Shown here: one piece after another, positions 1-7,397 of the stretch
How the letters are laid out: each line of letters starts with the position of its first letter
Position numbering within the stretch: position 1 is the stretch's first letter
DNA from: Clostridium sp. CAG:1024
GTDB taxonomy: Bacteria; Bacillota; Clostridia; Christensenellales; CAG-138
Reading direction: 5' to 3'
Length of the DNA stretch: 15,997 nucleotides
Assembly (NCBI GenBank): GCA_000432015.1
Contig: HF985514.1
Coordinates: 107,262 to 123,258 of the forward strand
Position numbers and translations under genes: made by a program
Notes under the pieces: model-generated
Told to the model about the DNA's origin: nothing
The model's input: only the letters and a program-made list of their open reading frames with translations
Database searches by the model: none

Positions 1-1
1 C

Positions 2-2545
2 ATGAATTGGCAGATATCCGCGCTCGACCGTTTTACGCTCGTGTCCAATTCGGATGCGCATTCACCGGAAAAATTGGGGCGCGAGGCCAATCTCATCGAC
101 GCGGTGCTCAGCTATCCGGCGCTTCGCCATGCGATCGAGACGGGCAGCGGCTTTGCGGGAACGCTGGAATTTTTCCCGGAAGAGGGAAAGTATCATTTGG
201 ACGGACATCGCAACTGCGGCGTGCGCCTGACGCCCGCGGAGGCCGAGCGGCTCGGAGGGCTCTGCCCCGTGTGCGGAAAGAGGCTGACGGTCGGCGTACA
301 GCATCGCGTGTTCGAACTGGCTGACAGGCCGGAGGGAACGCGCCCTGCGGGCGCCAAGCCGTTCGAGAGCATCGTGCCGCTGCCCGAAGTGATTGCGGCG
401 GCACTCGGCACGTCGACCGCAAGCAAGGCGGTGCGGCAGAGCTTTGAAGCCCTTTTGGATGCGATCGGACCGGAGTTCCGGGTTTTGCGTGAAGTGCCGC
501 GGGAGGCCATCGAACATGTGGCGGGTCCGCTTGTTGCAGAGGGCGTGATGCGGCTTCGCGAGGGGCGCGTAGAGCGCGTCGCGGGGTATGACGGAGAGTT
601 TGGCCGCGTGATCCTGTTCGACGACGCGGAGCGCGAAGAGCTTCGCGGGCAGACGGCGCTGTTTGGAATGCCGAAAGCCGTGCGCAAGGGCCAGAGGGAG
701 CCCATACCGCAAAAGCCACAGAAATCCGAAGAGAAAACCGCGACAGATACAAAGAACGCCGCCGAGGTGCCGAAGGAAACACTCAATGCCGAGCAGTATG
801 CAGCGGTGACAAGCACTGCGCGTGCGCTCGCGGTGATCGCTGGCCCAGGCACAGGCAAAACGAAAACGCTGGTCGCGCGCACGGCATATCTTTTGGAGAC
901 GCGCGGCGTGCCGGCAGAGCGGATCACTGCCGTGACCTTTACCAATCAGGCGGCAGCCGAGATGCGGGCAAGACTGGAAGCACGGCTCGGAGGCCCGAGT
1001 GCGATTGCAGGCATGACCATCGGTACGTTCCATGCCATATGCAAATCGCTTTTGCCTGCAAAGCCGCTCATTGGAGATAGCGAGCGGATAGCGCTGCTGC
1101 GAGAGCTTGGCGCGGAAAATCCGCGTGAAGCGGCGGAGGCGATCTCTCGGGAGAAGTGTGGGATGCAGACGGGCGAGCACCCCGCAGCATTCTATGCGGC
1201 CTATCAGGCACGGCTGCAAGAGCTTGGCGTGCGCGATCTGGACGATTTGCTGCTTGATGCGCTGGACGCGCAGGCCGCGCCCGATGCGCGGTTCACGCAT
1301 CTGCTCGTCGATGAATATCAGGACATCAATGCCGTGCAGAGGAAACTCGTGCAGCGTTGGAGCGCAAAGGGGGAGAGCCTGTTTGTCATTGGGGATCCGG
1401 ATCAGTCGATCTATGGATTCCGCGGCGCGAGCGCTGCTTGCTTCGACGAACTGCGGGAGGAGATCCCTGCGCTCGAAACGGTCACCCTTTCTGTCAATTA
1501 CCGTTCAACACCGGAGATCCTTTCTGCGGCGACTGCTGTGATAGCAAAGAATCCCGGCGGCGAAAGAAGTTTGCAGGCGTATGCGCCGAGCGGCTCGCAC
1601 GTCCGCATCGTTGAGGCAGAAAGCCCCTTTGCGGAGGGGGTATTCATTGCCAAGGAACTCGCGGCGATGACGGGCGGTCTGGATATGCAGTCCGCGAGAA
1701 ACGCCCGCAGGGACGGCGGACAGATCCTTGCGTTTTCTGATGTCGCCGTGCTCGCGCGCACCCATCGCCAGTTGTCGGAGATTGAACGCTGCCTGCGGCA
1801 CGATGATATTCCGTGCATCGTTGCGGGAAGAGAAGAAGCACTTTCCTCCGACGCCGTGCAGGGAGCGTTGGCGTTCTTTCGCTTTGTGCGAAACCCCGCA
1901 GATACTGCGGCACTCGATACGGCGCTGCGGCTCGGGTTCGGGTGCGATACAGCATGTATGCGAGGCGTTCTGCAAGCGGCCCGCCATGACGCGGAAGCGC
2001 CGGATGCGCTTTCGAAATCGGGCGTGCCGCAAGAGTTTCTCGCTGCTTTTGAGGAGTGCAAGCCGCTGTTGGACAAGGAGAGACCGGAACGGCTCGTTGC
2101 ACGCTATGCGGCCCAGCGCGGTGAGGGGGAAGCGCTGCTGCCGCTTTCCGAACGCGCGGTATTTTTCTCCCGGATGCCTGACTTTCTCGATGCGCTGTTG
2201 CTCGGCGAAGAAGCGGACATTCGGAGAGCCGCGTGCAGGCAATACACATCCGGCGCGGTACGGCTTATGACGCTGCACGGCGCAAAAGGCCTGGAGTTTC
2301 CGGTCGTATTCCTTGCAGGCCTTGCCGAGGGGCGAATGCCGCTCACCCGAGTCGATGGAGGCGTGGACTTGGAGGAGGAGCGGCGGCTATTCTTTGTGGG
2401 ACTGACGCGGGCGCGGGAAGAGCTGATCCTGACCTGTCCGGGAATCGTCTCGCCGTTTGTTAAGGAACTGCCAAAGCCTGTTTGGGACGGCAGGGAACGC
2501 GCAAGGGCGTATATGCCGGAAACGAAGCAAATGCGGCTGTTTTGA
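2..2545 (+). CDS. EndoQ-type PHP nuclease fused to UvrD/PcrA-like SF1 DNA helicase (5' end outside window)
   Basis: This is the 3' part of a DNA repair protein; 847 residues are visible and the first Met is very likely internal, because the PHP domain is already near its end. Residues 12-30 hold the terminal PHP metal-site segment SNSDAHSP (D18, H20). Residues 54-105 match the EndoQ C-terminal zinc region (C72, C88, C91; the residue three after C72 is Arg, so a fourth ligand is not obvious, though H69 is close). A charged, proline-rich linker at about 225-260 leads into a helicase: Q-motif near 261, Walker A GPGTGKT 281-287, Walker B LLVDEYQD 434-441, GDPDQSIYGFRG 464-475, NYRS 499-502, motif V around 755-770 and motif VI VGLTRARE 799-806. 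EndoQ enzymes nick DNA beside deaminated bases; UvrD-type helicases unwind DNA 3' to 5'. Coupling the two for deamination repair is inference. It ends in tandem in-frame stops TGATGA. Confidence 0.9.
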   Translation: MNWQISALDRFTLVSNSDAHSPEKLGREANLIDAVLSYPALRHAIETGSGFAGTLEFFPEEGKYHLDGHRNCGVRLTPAEAERLGGLCPVCGKRLTVGVQHRVFELADRPEGTRPAGAKPFESIVPLPEVIAAALGTSTASKAVRQSFEALLDAIGPEFRVLREVPREAIEHVAGPLVAEGVMRLREGRVERVAGYDGEFGRVILFDDAEREELRGQTALFGMPKAVRKGQREPIPQKPQKSEEKTATDTKNAAEVPKETLNAEQYAAVTSTARALAVIAGPGTGKTKTLVARTAYLLETRGVPAERITAVTFTNQAAAEMRARLEARLGGPSAIAGMTIGTFHAICKSLLPAKPLIGDSERIALLRELGAENPREAAEAISREKCGMQTGEHPAAFYAAYQARLQELGVRDLDDLLLDALDAQAAPDARFTHLLVDEYQDINAVQRKLVQRWSAKGESLFVIGDPDQSIYGFRGASAACFDELREEIPALETVTLSVNYRSTPEILSAATAVIAKNPGGERSLQAYAPSGSHVRIVEAESPFAEGVFIAKELAAMTGGLDMQSARNARRDGGQILAFSDVAVLARTHRQLSEIERCLRHDDIPCIVAGREEALSSDAVQGALAFFRFVRNPADTAALDTALRLGFGCDTACMRGVLQAARHDAEAPDALSKSGVPQEFLAAFEECKPLLDKERPERLVARYAAQRGEGEALLPLSERAVFFSRMPDFLDALLLGEEADIRRAACRQYTSGAVRLMTLHGAKGLEFPVVFLAGLAEGRMPLTRVDGGVDLEEERRLFFVGLTRAREELILTCPGIVSPFVKELPKPVWDGRERARAYMPETKQMRLF

Positions 2546-2555
2546 TGACACGTTG

Positions 2556-2563
2556 AAAGGAGG
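2556..2563 (+). promoter_or_regulatory. Ribosome binding site of the Spx/ArsC-like gene
   Basis: The sequence AAAGGAGG is a near-perfect anti-16S match. Six bases separate it from the in-frame ATA at 2570. Eight bases separate it from an ATG at 2572, but that ATG opens a different frame that ends at 2730 after 52 codons. The strong site shows that translation is meant to start here, which makes the missing in-frame ATG stand out. Confidence 0.8.
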
Positions 2564-2569
2564 AACTTT

Positions 2570-2908
2570 ATATGGTACCCCAAATGCTCGACCTGCCAGA
2601 GGGCAGAAAAGTTTCTAAAAGCGCGCGGGCTGGAGTTCACCGCACGGGATGTGAAGATGCAGCCGCCGACCGCAAAGGAACTTTCCGCATGGCAGAAACA
2701 AAGCGGACTGCCGCTCAAGCGCTATTTTAACACGAGCGGATTGCAGTATCGGGCGCTCGGCCTGAAGGAACGTCTGCCGGAAATGACGGAGCGGGAGCAG
2801 CTGGAGCTCCTTGCAGCGGATGGGATGCTCGTTAAACGGCCGATTCTTGTCACGGATACGGCGGTGCTCGTTGGCTTTCGCGAAACGGAATGGGAGGGAA
2901 TGCTGTGA
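2570..2908 (+). CDS. Spx/ArsC-family thioredoxin-fold protein with abnormal start (ATA or start-codon lesion)
   Basis: The frame open from 2549 to 2908 encodes the whole family pattern: WYPKCSTCQ at the N terminus (CxxC redox pair C6/C9 if numbered from ATA 2570), a central segment with NTSG, and LVKRPI with R90, the basic residue typical of ArsC/Spx proteins. At about 112 residues it matches the family's usual 110-120. Members are small cytosolic thiol proteins related to arsenate reductase and the Spx regulator; the exact role here is unknown. No ATG, GTG or TTG lies in frame before the CxxC motif; the first conventional start is GTG 2651, which would delete the active site. ATA 2570 is ideally spaced from AAAGGAGG. 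Either AUA is used or a small indel separates ATG 2572 from its frame. It lies 24 bases after the helicase gene and overlaps the next gene. Confidence 0.75.
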   Translation: MWYPKCSTCQRAEKFLKARGLEFTARDVKMQPPTAKELSAWQKQSGLPLKRYFNTSGLQYRALGLKERLPEMTEREQLELLAADGMLVKRPILVTDTAVLVGFRETEWEGML

Positions 2909-3657
2909 TCCTATATTTTTCGGGTACAGGCAATTCGCGCTATGCTGCGGAGACGCTCGCACATCTGACCGATGATATAGCCGTGAACATGACGAGCTTG
3001 TGGCCTGCGGACGGTCCGACTGCCATGCACATCGGGAACAATGAGACGCTTGGCGTCGTGTTTCCCGTGTATGCATGGGCCGCTCCGATGATCGTTTCCG
3101 AGACCTTGGCGCGTATTGCAGTGGAACCGGGCGCGTATATTTACGCGGTCTGTACTTGCGGCGACGATGCAGGCTGCGCGATAGAGAAGCTGCAGCGACA
3201 GACCCCCCTGTGCGCGGCATGGTCGCTGCAAATGCCGAACAACTATCTTCCCATGTACGATGTGGACGACCCTGCGCTTATGAAGCGGAAGCTCACGGAA
3301 GCAAAGCCGCGCCTTGCAGCGATCGCCGAGCAGATCAGAGGAAAGCGTCATGTATTCGACGTCAGAAAATCCGCCGGAGCCTTGTTCAAGACATGGGTCA
3401 TCCATCCGTTATTTGAACGGTTCGCCATGTCTACAAAGCCGTTCTATGCAGAGGACAGCTGCACACATTGCGGCCTGTGTGAGAAAAACTGCCCCGCACA
3501 TGCCATTCAAATGGAGAACGGCAAGCCGCGTTGGAAAAAGACGCGCTGTATACAGTGTCAGAGCTGCATAAACCGTTGTCCCGTGCGAGCGATCCAGTAT
3601 GGCGAGGCGACAAAGTCACGCGGACGCTATGTATTCCCGAAAGAGGGAATAGACTGA
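2905..3657 (+). CDS. EFR1-type flavodoxin/ferredoxin fusion protein
   Basis: The 250-residue protein starts with a flavodoxin-like FMN loop (FSGTGNSRYAAE, residues 5-16) and a flavodoxin-type segment VFPVYAWAAP around 52-61. It ends with two 4Fe-4S clusters: C186-C189-C192-C196 and C215-C218-C221-C225, each followed by a proline. This is the layout of the EFR1 family of soluble anaerobe electron carriers; the physiological partner is not known. I chose GTG 2905 because it begins the protein directly at the flavodoxin strand MILYFSGTGNS, sits 5-6 bases after GGGAGGGA, and overlaps the preceding stop as GTGA, which indicates translational coupling with the Spx-like gene. An ATG at 2890 in the same frame would add five residues but lacks such a ribosome site. 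Confidence 0.87.
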   Translation: MILYFSGTGNSRYAAETLAHLTDDIAVNMTSLWPADGPTAMHIGNNETLGVVFPVYAWAAPMIVSETLARIAVEPGAYIYAVCTCGDDAGCAIEKLQRQTPLCAAWSLQMPNNYLPMYDVDDPALMKRKLTEAKPRLAAIAEQIRGKRHVFDVRKSAGALFKTWVIHPLFERFAMSTKPFYAEDSCTHCGLCEKNCPAHAIQMENGKPRWKKTRCIQCQSCINRCPVRAIQYGEATKSRGRYVFPKEGID

Positions 3658-3680
3658 AGGGTTTGAATGTAGGGACGCTT

Positions 3681-3722
3681 AAAAACAGATCCCCCGCCGG
3701 CATAAGTCCATGCAGGGGATCT
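3681..3722. terminator. Intrinsic terminator between convergent genes (mainly pyrG)
   Basis: AGATCCCC (3687-3694) and GGGGATCT (3715-3722) form an 8-bp perfect stem around a 20-base loop. Read on the minus strand it is followed by TGTTTTT (AAAAA at 3681-3685), a good U-tract for ending pyrG transcripts. Read on the plus strand the tail is only TCGTTT, so termination of the flavodoxin operon is weaker. The hairpin lies between the two converging stop codons. Confidence 0.75.
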
Positions 3723-3757
3723 TCGTTTGATTCAAGCGAAACGGCGGAAACGGCGAT

Positions 3758-5356
3758 TCAGCCCTCGTGCAGCGCTGCGCCGATGAAGTGCGTGAACAGC
3801 GGGTGCGGTTTGTTCGGCCGGCTTTTGAATTCCGGATGAAACTGTACCGCAACGAAGAAGGGATGGTTCGACAGCTCGATCGTTTCCACGATCCGTTCGT
3901 CCGGGGACGTTCCGGAGATCACAAGCCCGGCTTTTTCCAAGACGGAGCGAAACTCGTTGTTGAATTCATAGCGATGGCGGTGCCGCTCGTGGATCAGTGC
4001 TTCACCGTAGCAAGCGGACAGTTTTGTACCCGGCCGAACGGCGCAGGGATAGCTGCCGAGGCGCAGCGTGCCGCCCTTTTCGCGCGCATCCGACTGATCC
4101 TGCATGAAGTCGATGACTTTGTAAGGACTCTCCGCATCAAATTCGCCGGAGTTTGCGCCGTTCAAGCCGGCGACATGACGCGCAAACTCGATAACGACGA
4201 TCTGCATTCCGAGACAGAGGCCAAGGTAAGGCTTGTTATGCGTGCGGGCATACTCCGCAGCAAGGATCATGCCCTCGATGCCGCGGTCGCCGAAGCCGCC
4301 GGGCACGATGATCGCATCTGCGGGCGCAAGCAGGTCGCAGACGGTCTCAGGCGTTACGCGTTCAGAATCGATCCAATCGATGTCAACATAAGCATGGTGG
4401 GCAAAGCCCGCATGGTGCAGCGCTTCGACGACGGACAGGTAGGCGTCGTGCAGCTTGACATATTTGCCGACAAGCGCGACATGCACATGCCGATCCCGCG
4501 CATGGACACGCGAAAGCATGTCGTTCCACTCCGAAAGATCGGGACGCGGGACATCGAGATGCAGTTCACGGCAGACAATGTCGGAGAGATGCTCGTTTTC
4601 CAGCATGATCGGCGCTTCATAGAGCACGGGAACGGTCATATTCTCGATCACACAGTCGGGCTTGACATTACAAAAGAGCGCGATCTTGCGGCGGATGCTC
4701 TCGTCCACAGGTTCGTCAACGCGCATCACGATGATGTCCGGTGCAATGCCCGTGGATTGCAGCTCTTTGACGGAGTGTTGGGTGGGCTTGGACTTGTGTT
4801 CGCCGCTTGAAGCAATGTACGGCACGAGCGTGACGTGGATGTAGAGGCTGTTGTCGCTGCCGACCTCGTGGCCGACCTGGCGGATCGCTTCCAGGAACGG
4901 CTGGCTTTCAATGTCGCCAATGGTGCCGCCGATCTCCGTAATGACGACGTCCGCATCGCTTGTTTTACCCACCTTATAGATAAAATCCTTGATCTCGTTG
5001 GTCACATGCGGGATGATCTGCACGGTCTGTCCAAGGTATTCGCCGCGGCGTTCCTTCTGCAAAACGTTCCAGAATACCTTGCCGGTGGTCAGGTTGGAAT
5101 ACCGATTCAGATCCTCGTCGATGAAACGCTCATAGTGGCCGAGGTCGAGATCGGTCTCCGCACCGTCCTCCGTGACATAGACCTCGCCGTGCTGATAGGG
5201 ACTCATTGTGCCGGGGTCGACATTGATGTAGGGATCGAGCTTCTGTGCGGCGACTTTGAGGCCGCGGCACTTCAAAAGCCTGCCGAGCGAGGCCGCCGTG
5301 ATGCCCTTGCCAAGGCCGGAAACCACGCCGCCGGTCACAAAAATGTATTTTGTCAT
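3758..5356 (-). CDS. pyrG: CTP synthase (glutamine-hydrolysing)
   Basis: The 532-residue protein, close to the family norm of about 535, makes CTP from UTP, ATP and glutamine in the cytosol. The N-terminal synthetase domain opens with MTKYIFVTGGVVSGLGKG (P-loop, residues 9-18) and carries EIGGTIGDIES (141-151). The C-terminal class I glutamine amidotransferase domain has GGFGDRG (353-359), the nucleophile C381 in GLCLGMQ, and the H507/E509 pair in QFHPEF. The frame extends upstream, but ATG 5356 is chosen because it begins at the invariant N terminus, and CGGAGG lies 10 bases upstream. It is downstream of glmS, 81 bases after its stop, with no convincing promoter in the gap, so it is probably co-transcribed with glmS. 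All catalytic residues expected are present. Confidence 0.97.
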   Translation of the reverse strand: MTKYIFVTGGVVSGLGKGITAASLGRLLKCRGLKVAAQKLDPYINVDPGTMSPYQHGEVYVTEDGAETDLDLGHYERFIDEDLNRYSNLTTGKVFWNVLQKERRGEYLGQTVQIIPHVTNEIKDFIYKVGKTSDADVVITEIGGTIGDIESQPFLEAIRQVGHEVGSDNSLYIHVTLVPYIASSGEHKSKPTQHSVKELQSTGIAPDIIVMRVDEPVDESIRRKIALFCNVKPDCVIENMTVPVLYEAPIMLENEHLSDIVCRELHLDVPRPDLSEWNDMLSRVHARDRHVHVALVGKYVKLHDAYLSVVEALHHAGFAHHAYVDIDWIDSERVTPETVCDLLAPADAIIVPGGFGDRGIEGMILAAEYARTHNKPYLGLCLGMQIVVIEFARHVAGLNGANSGEFDAESPYKVIDFMQDQSDAREKGGTLRLGSYPCAVRPGTKLSACYGEALIHERHRHRYEFNNEFRSVLEKAGLVISGTSPDERIVETIELSNHPFFVAVQFHPEFKSRPNKPHPLFTHFIGAALHEG

Positions 5357-5437
5357 TCTGCGTTTTCCTCCGCTTTCCAATTTACAATGCAAAAACCCAA
5401 CAGCGGGCTCCAGTTTCGGAGTCTTCCGCTTCAATCG

Positions 5438-7267
5438 TCATTCCACCGTGACGCTTTTGGCGAGATTGCGCGGCCGGTCGACGGAACATCCTTTCTGGAC
5501 CGCCATATAGTACGCGATAAGCTGCATTGGCAGGATCGCGACAAAGGGCGTCAGCGTTTCCTCGACTTGCGGAAAGGCCCACTGCTCATCGGAATGCGCT
5601 GCGGCTTCCTCGGATTCTCCGTTTGTGACGGCGAGCACATGTGCGCCGCGCACGCGAACCTCTTCCATATTGCTCGATGTTTTCTTGATGAGCGCCGGCT
5701 GCGTTGCGAGCGCAACGACGAGCGAGCCTTCCTCAATGAGAGCGATCGTGCCATGCTTCAGTTCGCCCGCGGCATAGGCCTCAGAGTGGATATAGGAGAT
5801 TTCCTTGAGTTTCAGCGCTGCTTCCATGGAGAGCGCATAATCGATGCCGCGTCCGATAAAGAATACATGCCGCACGGAGAAGGCCTTGGACGCGAAGCAT
5901 TGGATTTGCTCGCGATGATCAAGGATCTGCTGCATTTTGCCGGGCAGCGCAAACAGCTCGTCGATCCGCTTGTGCACATCCTGTTCGGACATTGTACCGC
6001 GTTTTTCTGCAAGATCAAGCGCCGTGAGATACAGCACTGCAAGCTGCGTGAGATAGGACTTTGTTGCCGCAACCGCGATCTCCGGACCTGCATAGGTAAA
6101 CAGTACCGTCTCCGCATCGCGTGCGATGGTGCTGCCGATCACATTGCAAACGGCGATCGTGCGGCAGTTGCGGGATTTTGCAAGCCGCAGTGCCGCGATG
6201 GTGTCTGCGGTCTCGCCCGATTGGCTGATGACCATGAGCGAATCGCCGCTGTGCAGCATGGGATCGCCGTAGCGAAACTCTGACGCGATTTCGACCTGCA
6301 CGGGAATGCCGGCAAGCCGCTCTACAAACTTTTTTCCGAGCAGCGCCGCATGGAACGCGGTACCGCAGCTCACGATGGTCAATCCTTTGAGCGCAGCCGC
6401 TTCCTCGGCATCCCATGGGAACATGTCCGCTTTTAACCGCCCGTCTTTTTTGGAAACATACTGTTCGAGCGTCTTGCGGAAGGCGACGGGCTCCTCGCAG
6501 ATCTCCTTCATCATATAGTGCTCGAAGTTGCCCTTCTTTGCCGCTTCGACATCCCAGTCCACATGGGTCGACTTTTTTTCAATGGGCTGACCGAATTCAT
6601 TGTAAAATGCGATCCCGTCCACCCGCAGCAGGGCGATTTGACGATCCTCCATAAAGTATACATCGCGCGTGTGCGGAAGGAGCGCGGGGATATCGGAGGC
6701 AACAAAGCTCTCCGCATCGCCATGCCCCACGACCATGGGACTGTCCTTCGAGCAACAGTAGATCGTGTAGGGCTCGTCGCGGAAGAGGATCGCGAGCGCA
6801 AAAGAGCCTTCGAGCAGGCGCATCGCAGCAGTCACGGCGGCGAGACAGTCTCCCGTGTATAGGCTGCCAACGAGCTGTGCAACGACCTCGGTATCGGTCT
6901 CCGAAACAAATTCGCAGCCCTTTGCGATCAGCATCTGTTTGAGCTTTTGATAGTTTTCGATGATGCCGTTGTGAACGAGCGCGATCTGCTTTGCATCGTC
7001 CGTATGCGGGTGCGCGTTGACGTAGGACGGCTCGCCATGCGTGGCCCAGCGCGTGTGGCCAATGCCGCACCGGCCGGGAATGGGGTGCTCTTTCAGCAGC
7101 GCTTCCAGATTCGCCAAAGGACCCTGCGCCTTTGCAAGCCGGATCTCCGTTCCGTCGTAGACCGCAACGCCGGCTGAGTCATACCCTCGATACGCGAGCG
7201 ACTCCAAGCCCGCCAGCAGCTCCGGCACACAGGCCGTTTTTCCGGTGTATCCAACGATGCCGCACAT
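5438..7267 (-). CDS. glmS: Glutamine-fructose-6-phosphate aminotransferase (isomerizing)
   Basis: The 609-residue enzyme converts fructose-6-phosphate and glutamine to glucosamine-6-phosphate, the entry step to UDP-GlcNAc, peptidoglycan and other amino sugars. It starts at Met-Cys (MCGIVGYTG), where Cys2 becomes the N-terminal nucleophile of the class II glutaminase domain. This fixes the start at ATG 7267 rather than six codons upstream; TTGGGGGGATA precedes it. Other glutaminase signatures are HTRWATHGEP (71-80) and HNGIIENY (99-106). Two SIS sugar-isomerase domains follow: CGTAFHAA near 301, SQSGETADT 348-356, and the second near 462-590 with GRGIDYALSMEAALKLKE. The C terminus PRNLAKSVTVE is the canonical ending. 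An intrinsic terminator lies immediately upstream, so expression needs read-through or antitermination. I saw no glmS ribozyme core. Confidence 0.97.
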   Translation of the reverse strand: MCGIVGYTGKTACVPELLAGLESLAYRGYDSAGVAVYDGTEIRLAKAQGPLANLEALLKEHPIPGRCGIGHTRWATHGEPSYVNAHPHTDDAKQIALVHNGIIENYQKLKQMLIAKGCEFVSETDTEVVAQLVGSLYTGDCLAAVTAAMRLLEGSFALAILFRDEPYTIYCCSKDSPMVVGHGDAESFVASDIPALLPHTRDVYFMEDRQIALLRVDGIAFYNEFGQPIEKKSTHVDWDVEAAKKGNFEHYMMKEICEEPVAFRKTLEQYVSKKDGRLKADMFPWDAEEAAALKGLTIVSCGTAFHAALLGKKFVERLAGIPVQVEIASEFRYGDPMLHSGDSLMVISQSGETADTIAALRLAKSRNCRTIAVCNVIGSTIARDAETVLFTYAGPEIAVAATKSYLTQLAVLYLTALDLAEKRGTMSEQDVHKRIDELFALPGKMQQILDHREQIQCFASKAFSVRHVFFIGRGIDYALSMEAALKLKEISYIHSEAYAAGELKHGTIALIEEGSLVVALATQPALIKKTSSNMEEVRVRGAHVLAVTNGESEEAAAHSDEQWAFPQVEETLTPFVAILPMQLIAYYMAVQKGCSVDRPRNLAKSVTVE

Positions 7268-7282
7268 AGGTATCCCCCCAAT

Positions 7283-7336
7283 CAAAACAAAAAGGGGACT
7301 CGAAAGTGGGTGCCGACCGCCTCCACTCTCAAGCCC
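7283..7336 (-). terminator. Intrinsic terminator directly upstream of glmS (trpB terminator or glmS attenuator)
   Basis: On the minus strand GGGCTTGAGAGTGG (7336-7323) pairs over 14 positions, three as G-U wobbles, with CCACTTTCGAGTCC (7309-7296) around a 13-base loop. It is followed by CCTTTTTGTTTTG. The U-tract ends about 16 bases before the glmS start. It lies 62 bases after the trpB stop and could simply end the trpB transcript, but the gap to glmS leaves no room for another promoter. It therefore also sits in the path of any transcript reaching glmS. Confidence 0.75.
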
Positions 7337-7353
7337 TTAGTTTTTACTACGTT

Positions 7354-7393
7354 AGAGTACCGATTTTTTTCTCGTTCGTCAAGTGGTATTATA
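7354..7393 (-). promoter_or_regulatory. Candidate glmS promoters in the trpB-glmS gap
   Basis: Two overlapping candidates are visible on the minus strand. One is TTGACG (7382-7377), 17 bases, then TACTCT (7359-7354): a good -35 with a weak -10. The other has a perfect TATAAT (7393-7388) whose -35 would lie in the end of trpB and matches consensus poorly (TTCTGA, 18-base spacing). Both would start transcripts upstream of the glmS hairpin. Confidence 0.4.
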
Positions 7394-7397
7394 TATT

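Noticed and set aside
62..1300. A 412-codon minus-strand frame opposite the EndoQ-UvrD gene
   Set aside because: It is antisense to a strong domain match; its arginine- and histidine-rich product is typical of spurious frames.
2572..2730. A 52-codon frame from the ATG at 2572
   Set aside because: Its product resembles nothing; the overlapping frame encodes the full Spx/ArsC pattern, so this ATG is either a decoy or the displaced original start.
5381..5437. A weak hairpin with a U-run between glmS and pyrG
   Set aside because: The stem is only about four base pairs with a G-U pair; too weak to call a terminator.
4835..6283. A 482-codon plus-strand open frame opposite pyrG and glmS
   Set aside because: It crosses two well-conserved minus-strand genes and encodes low-complexity, non-family sequence; a shadow of codon bias.
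7268..7397. A glmS ribozyme
   Set aside because: The gap is short and lacks the conserved catalytic core; a terminator hairpin and promoter-like elements explain the sequence better.
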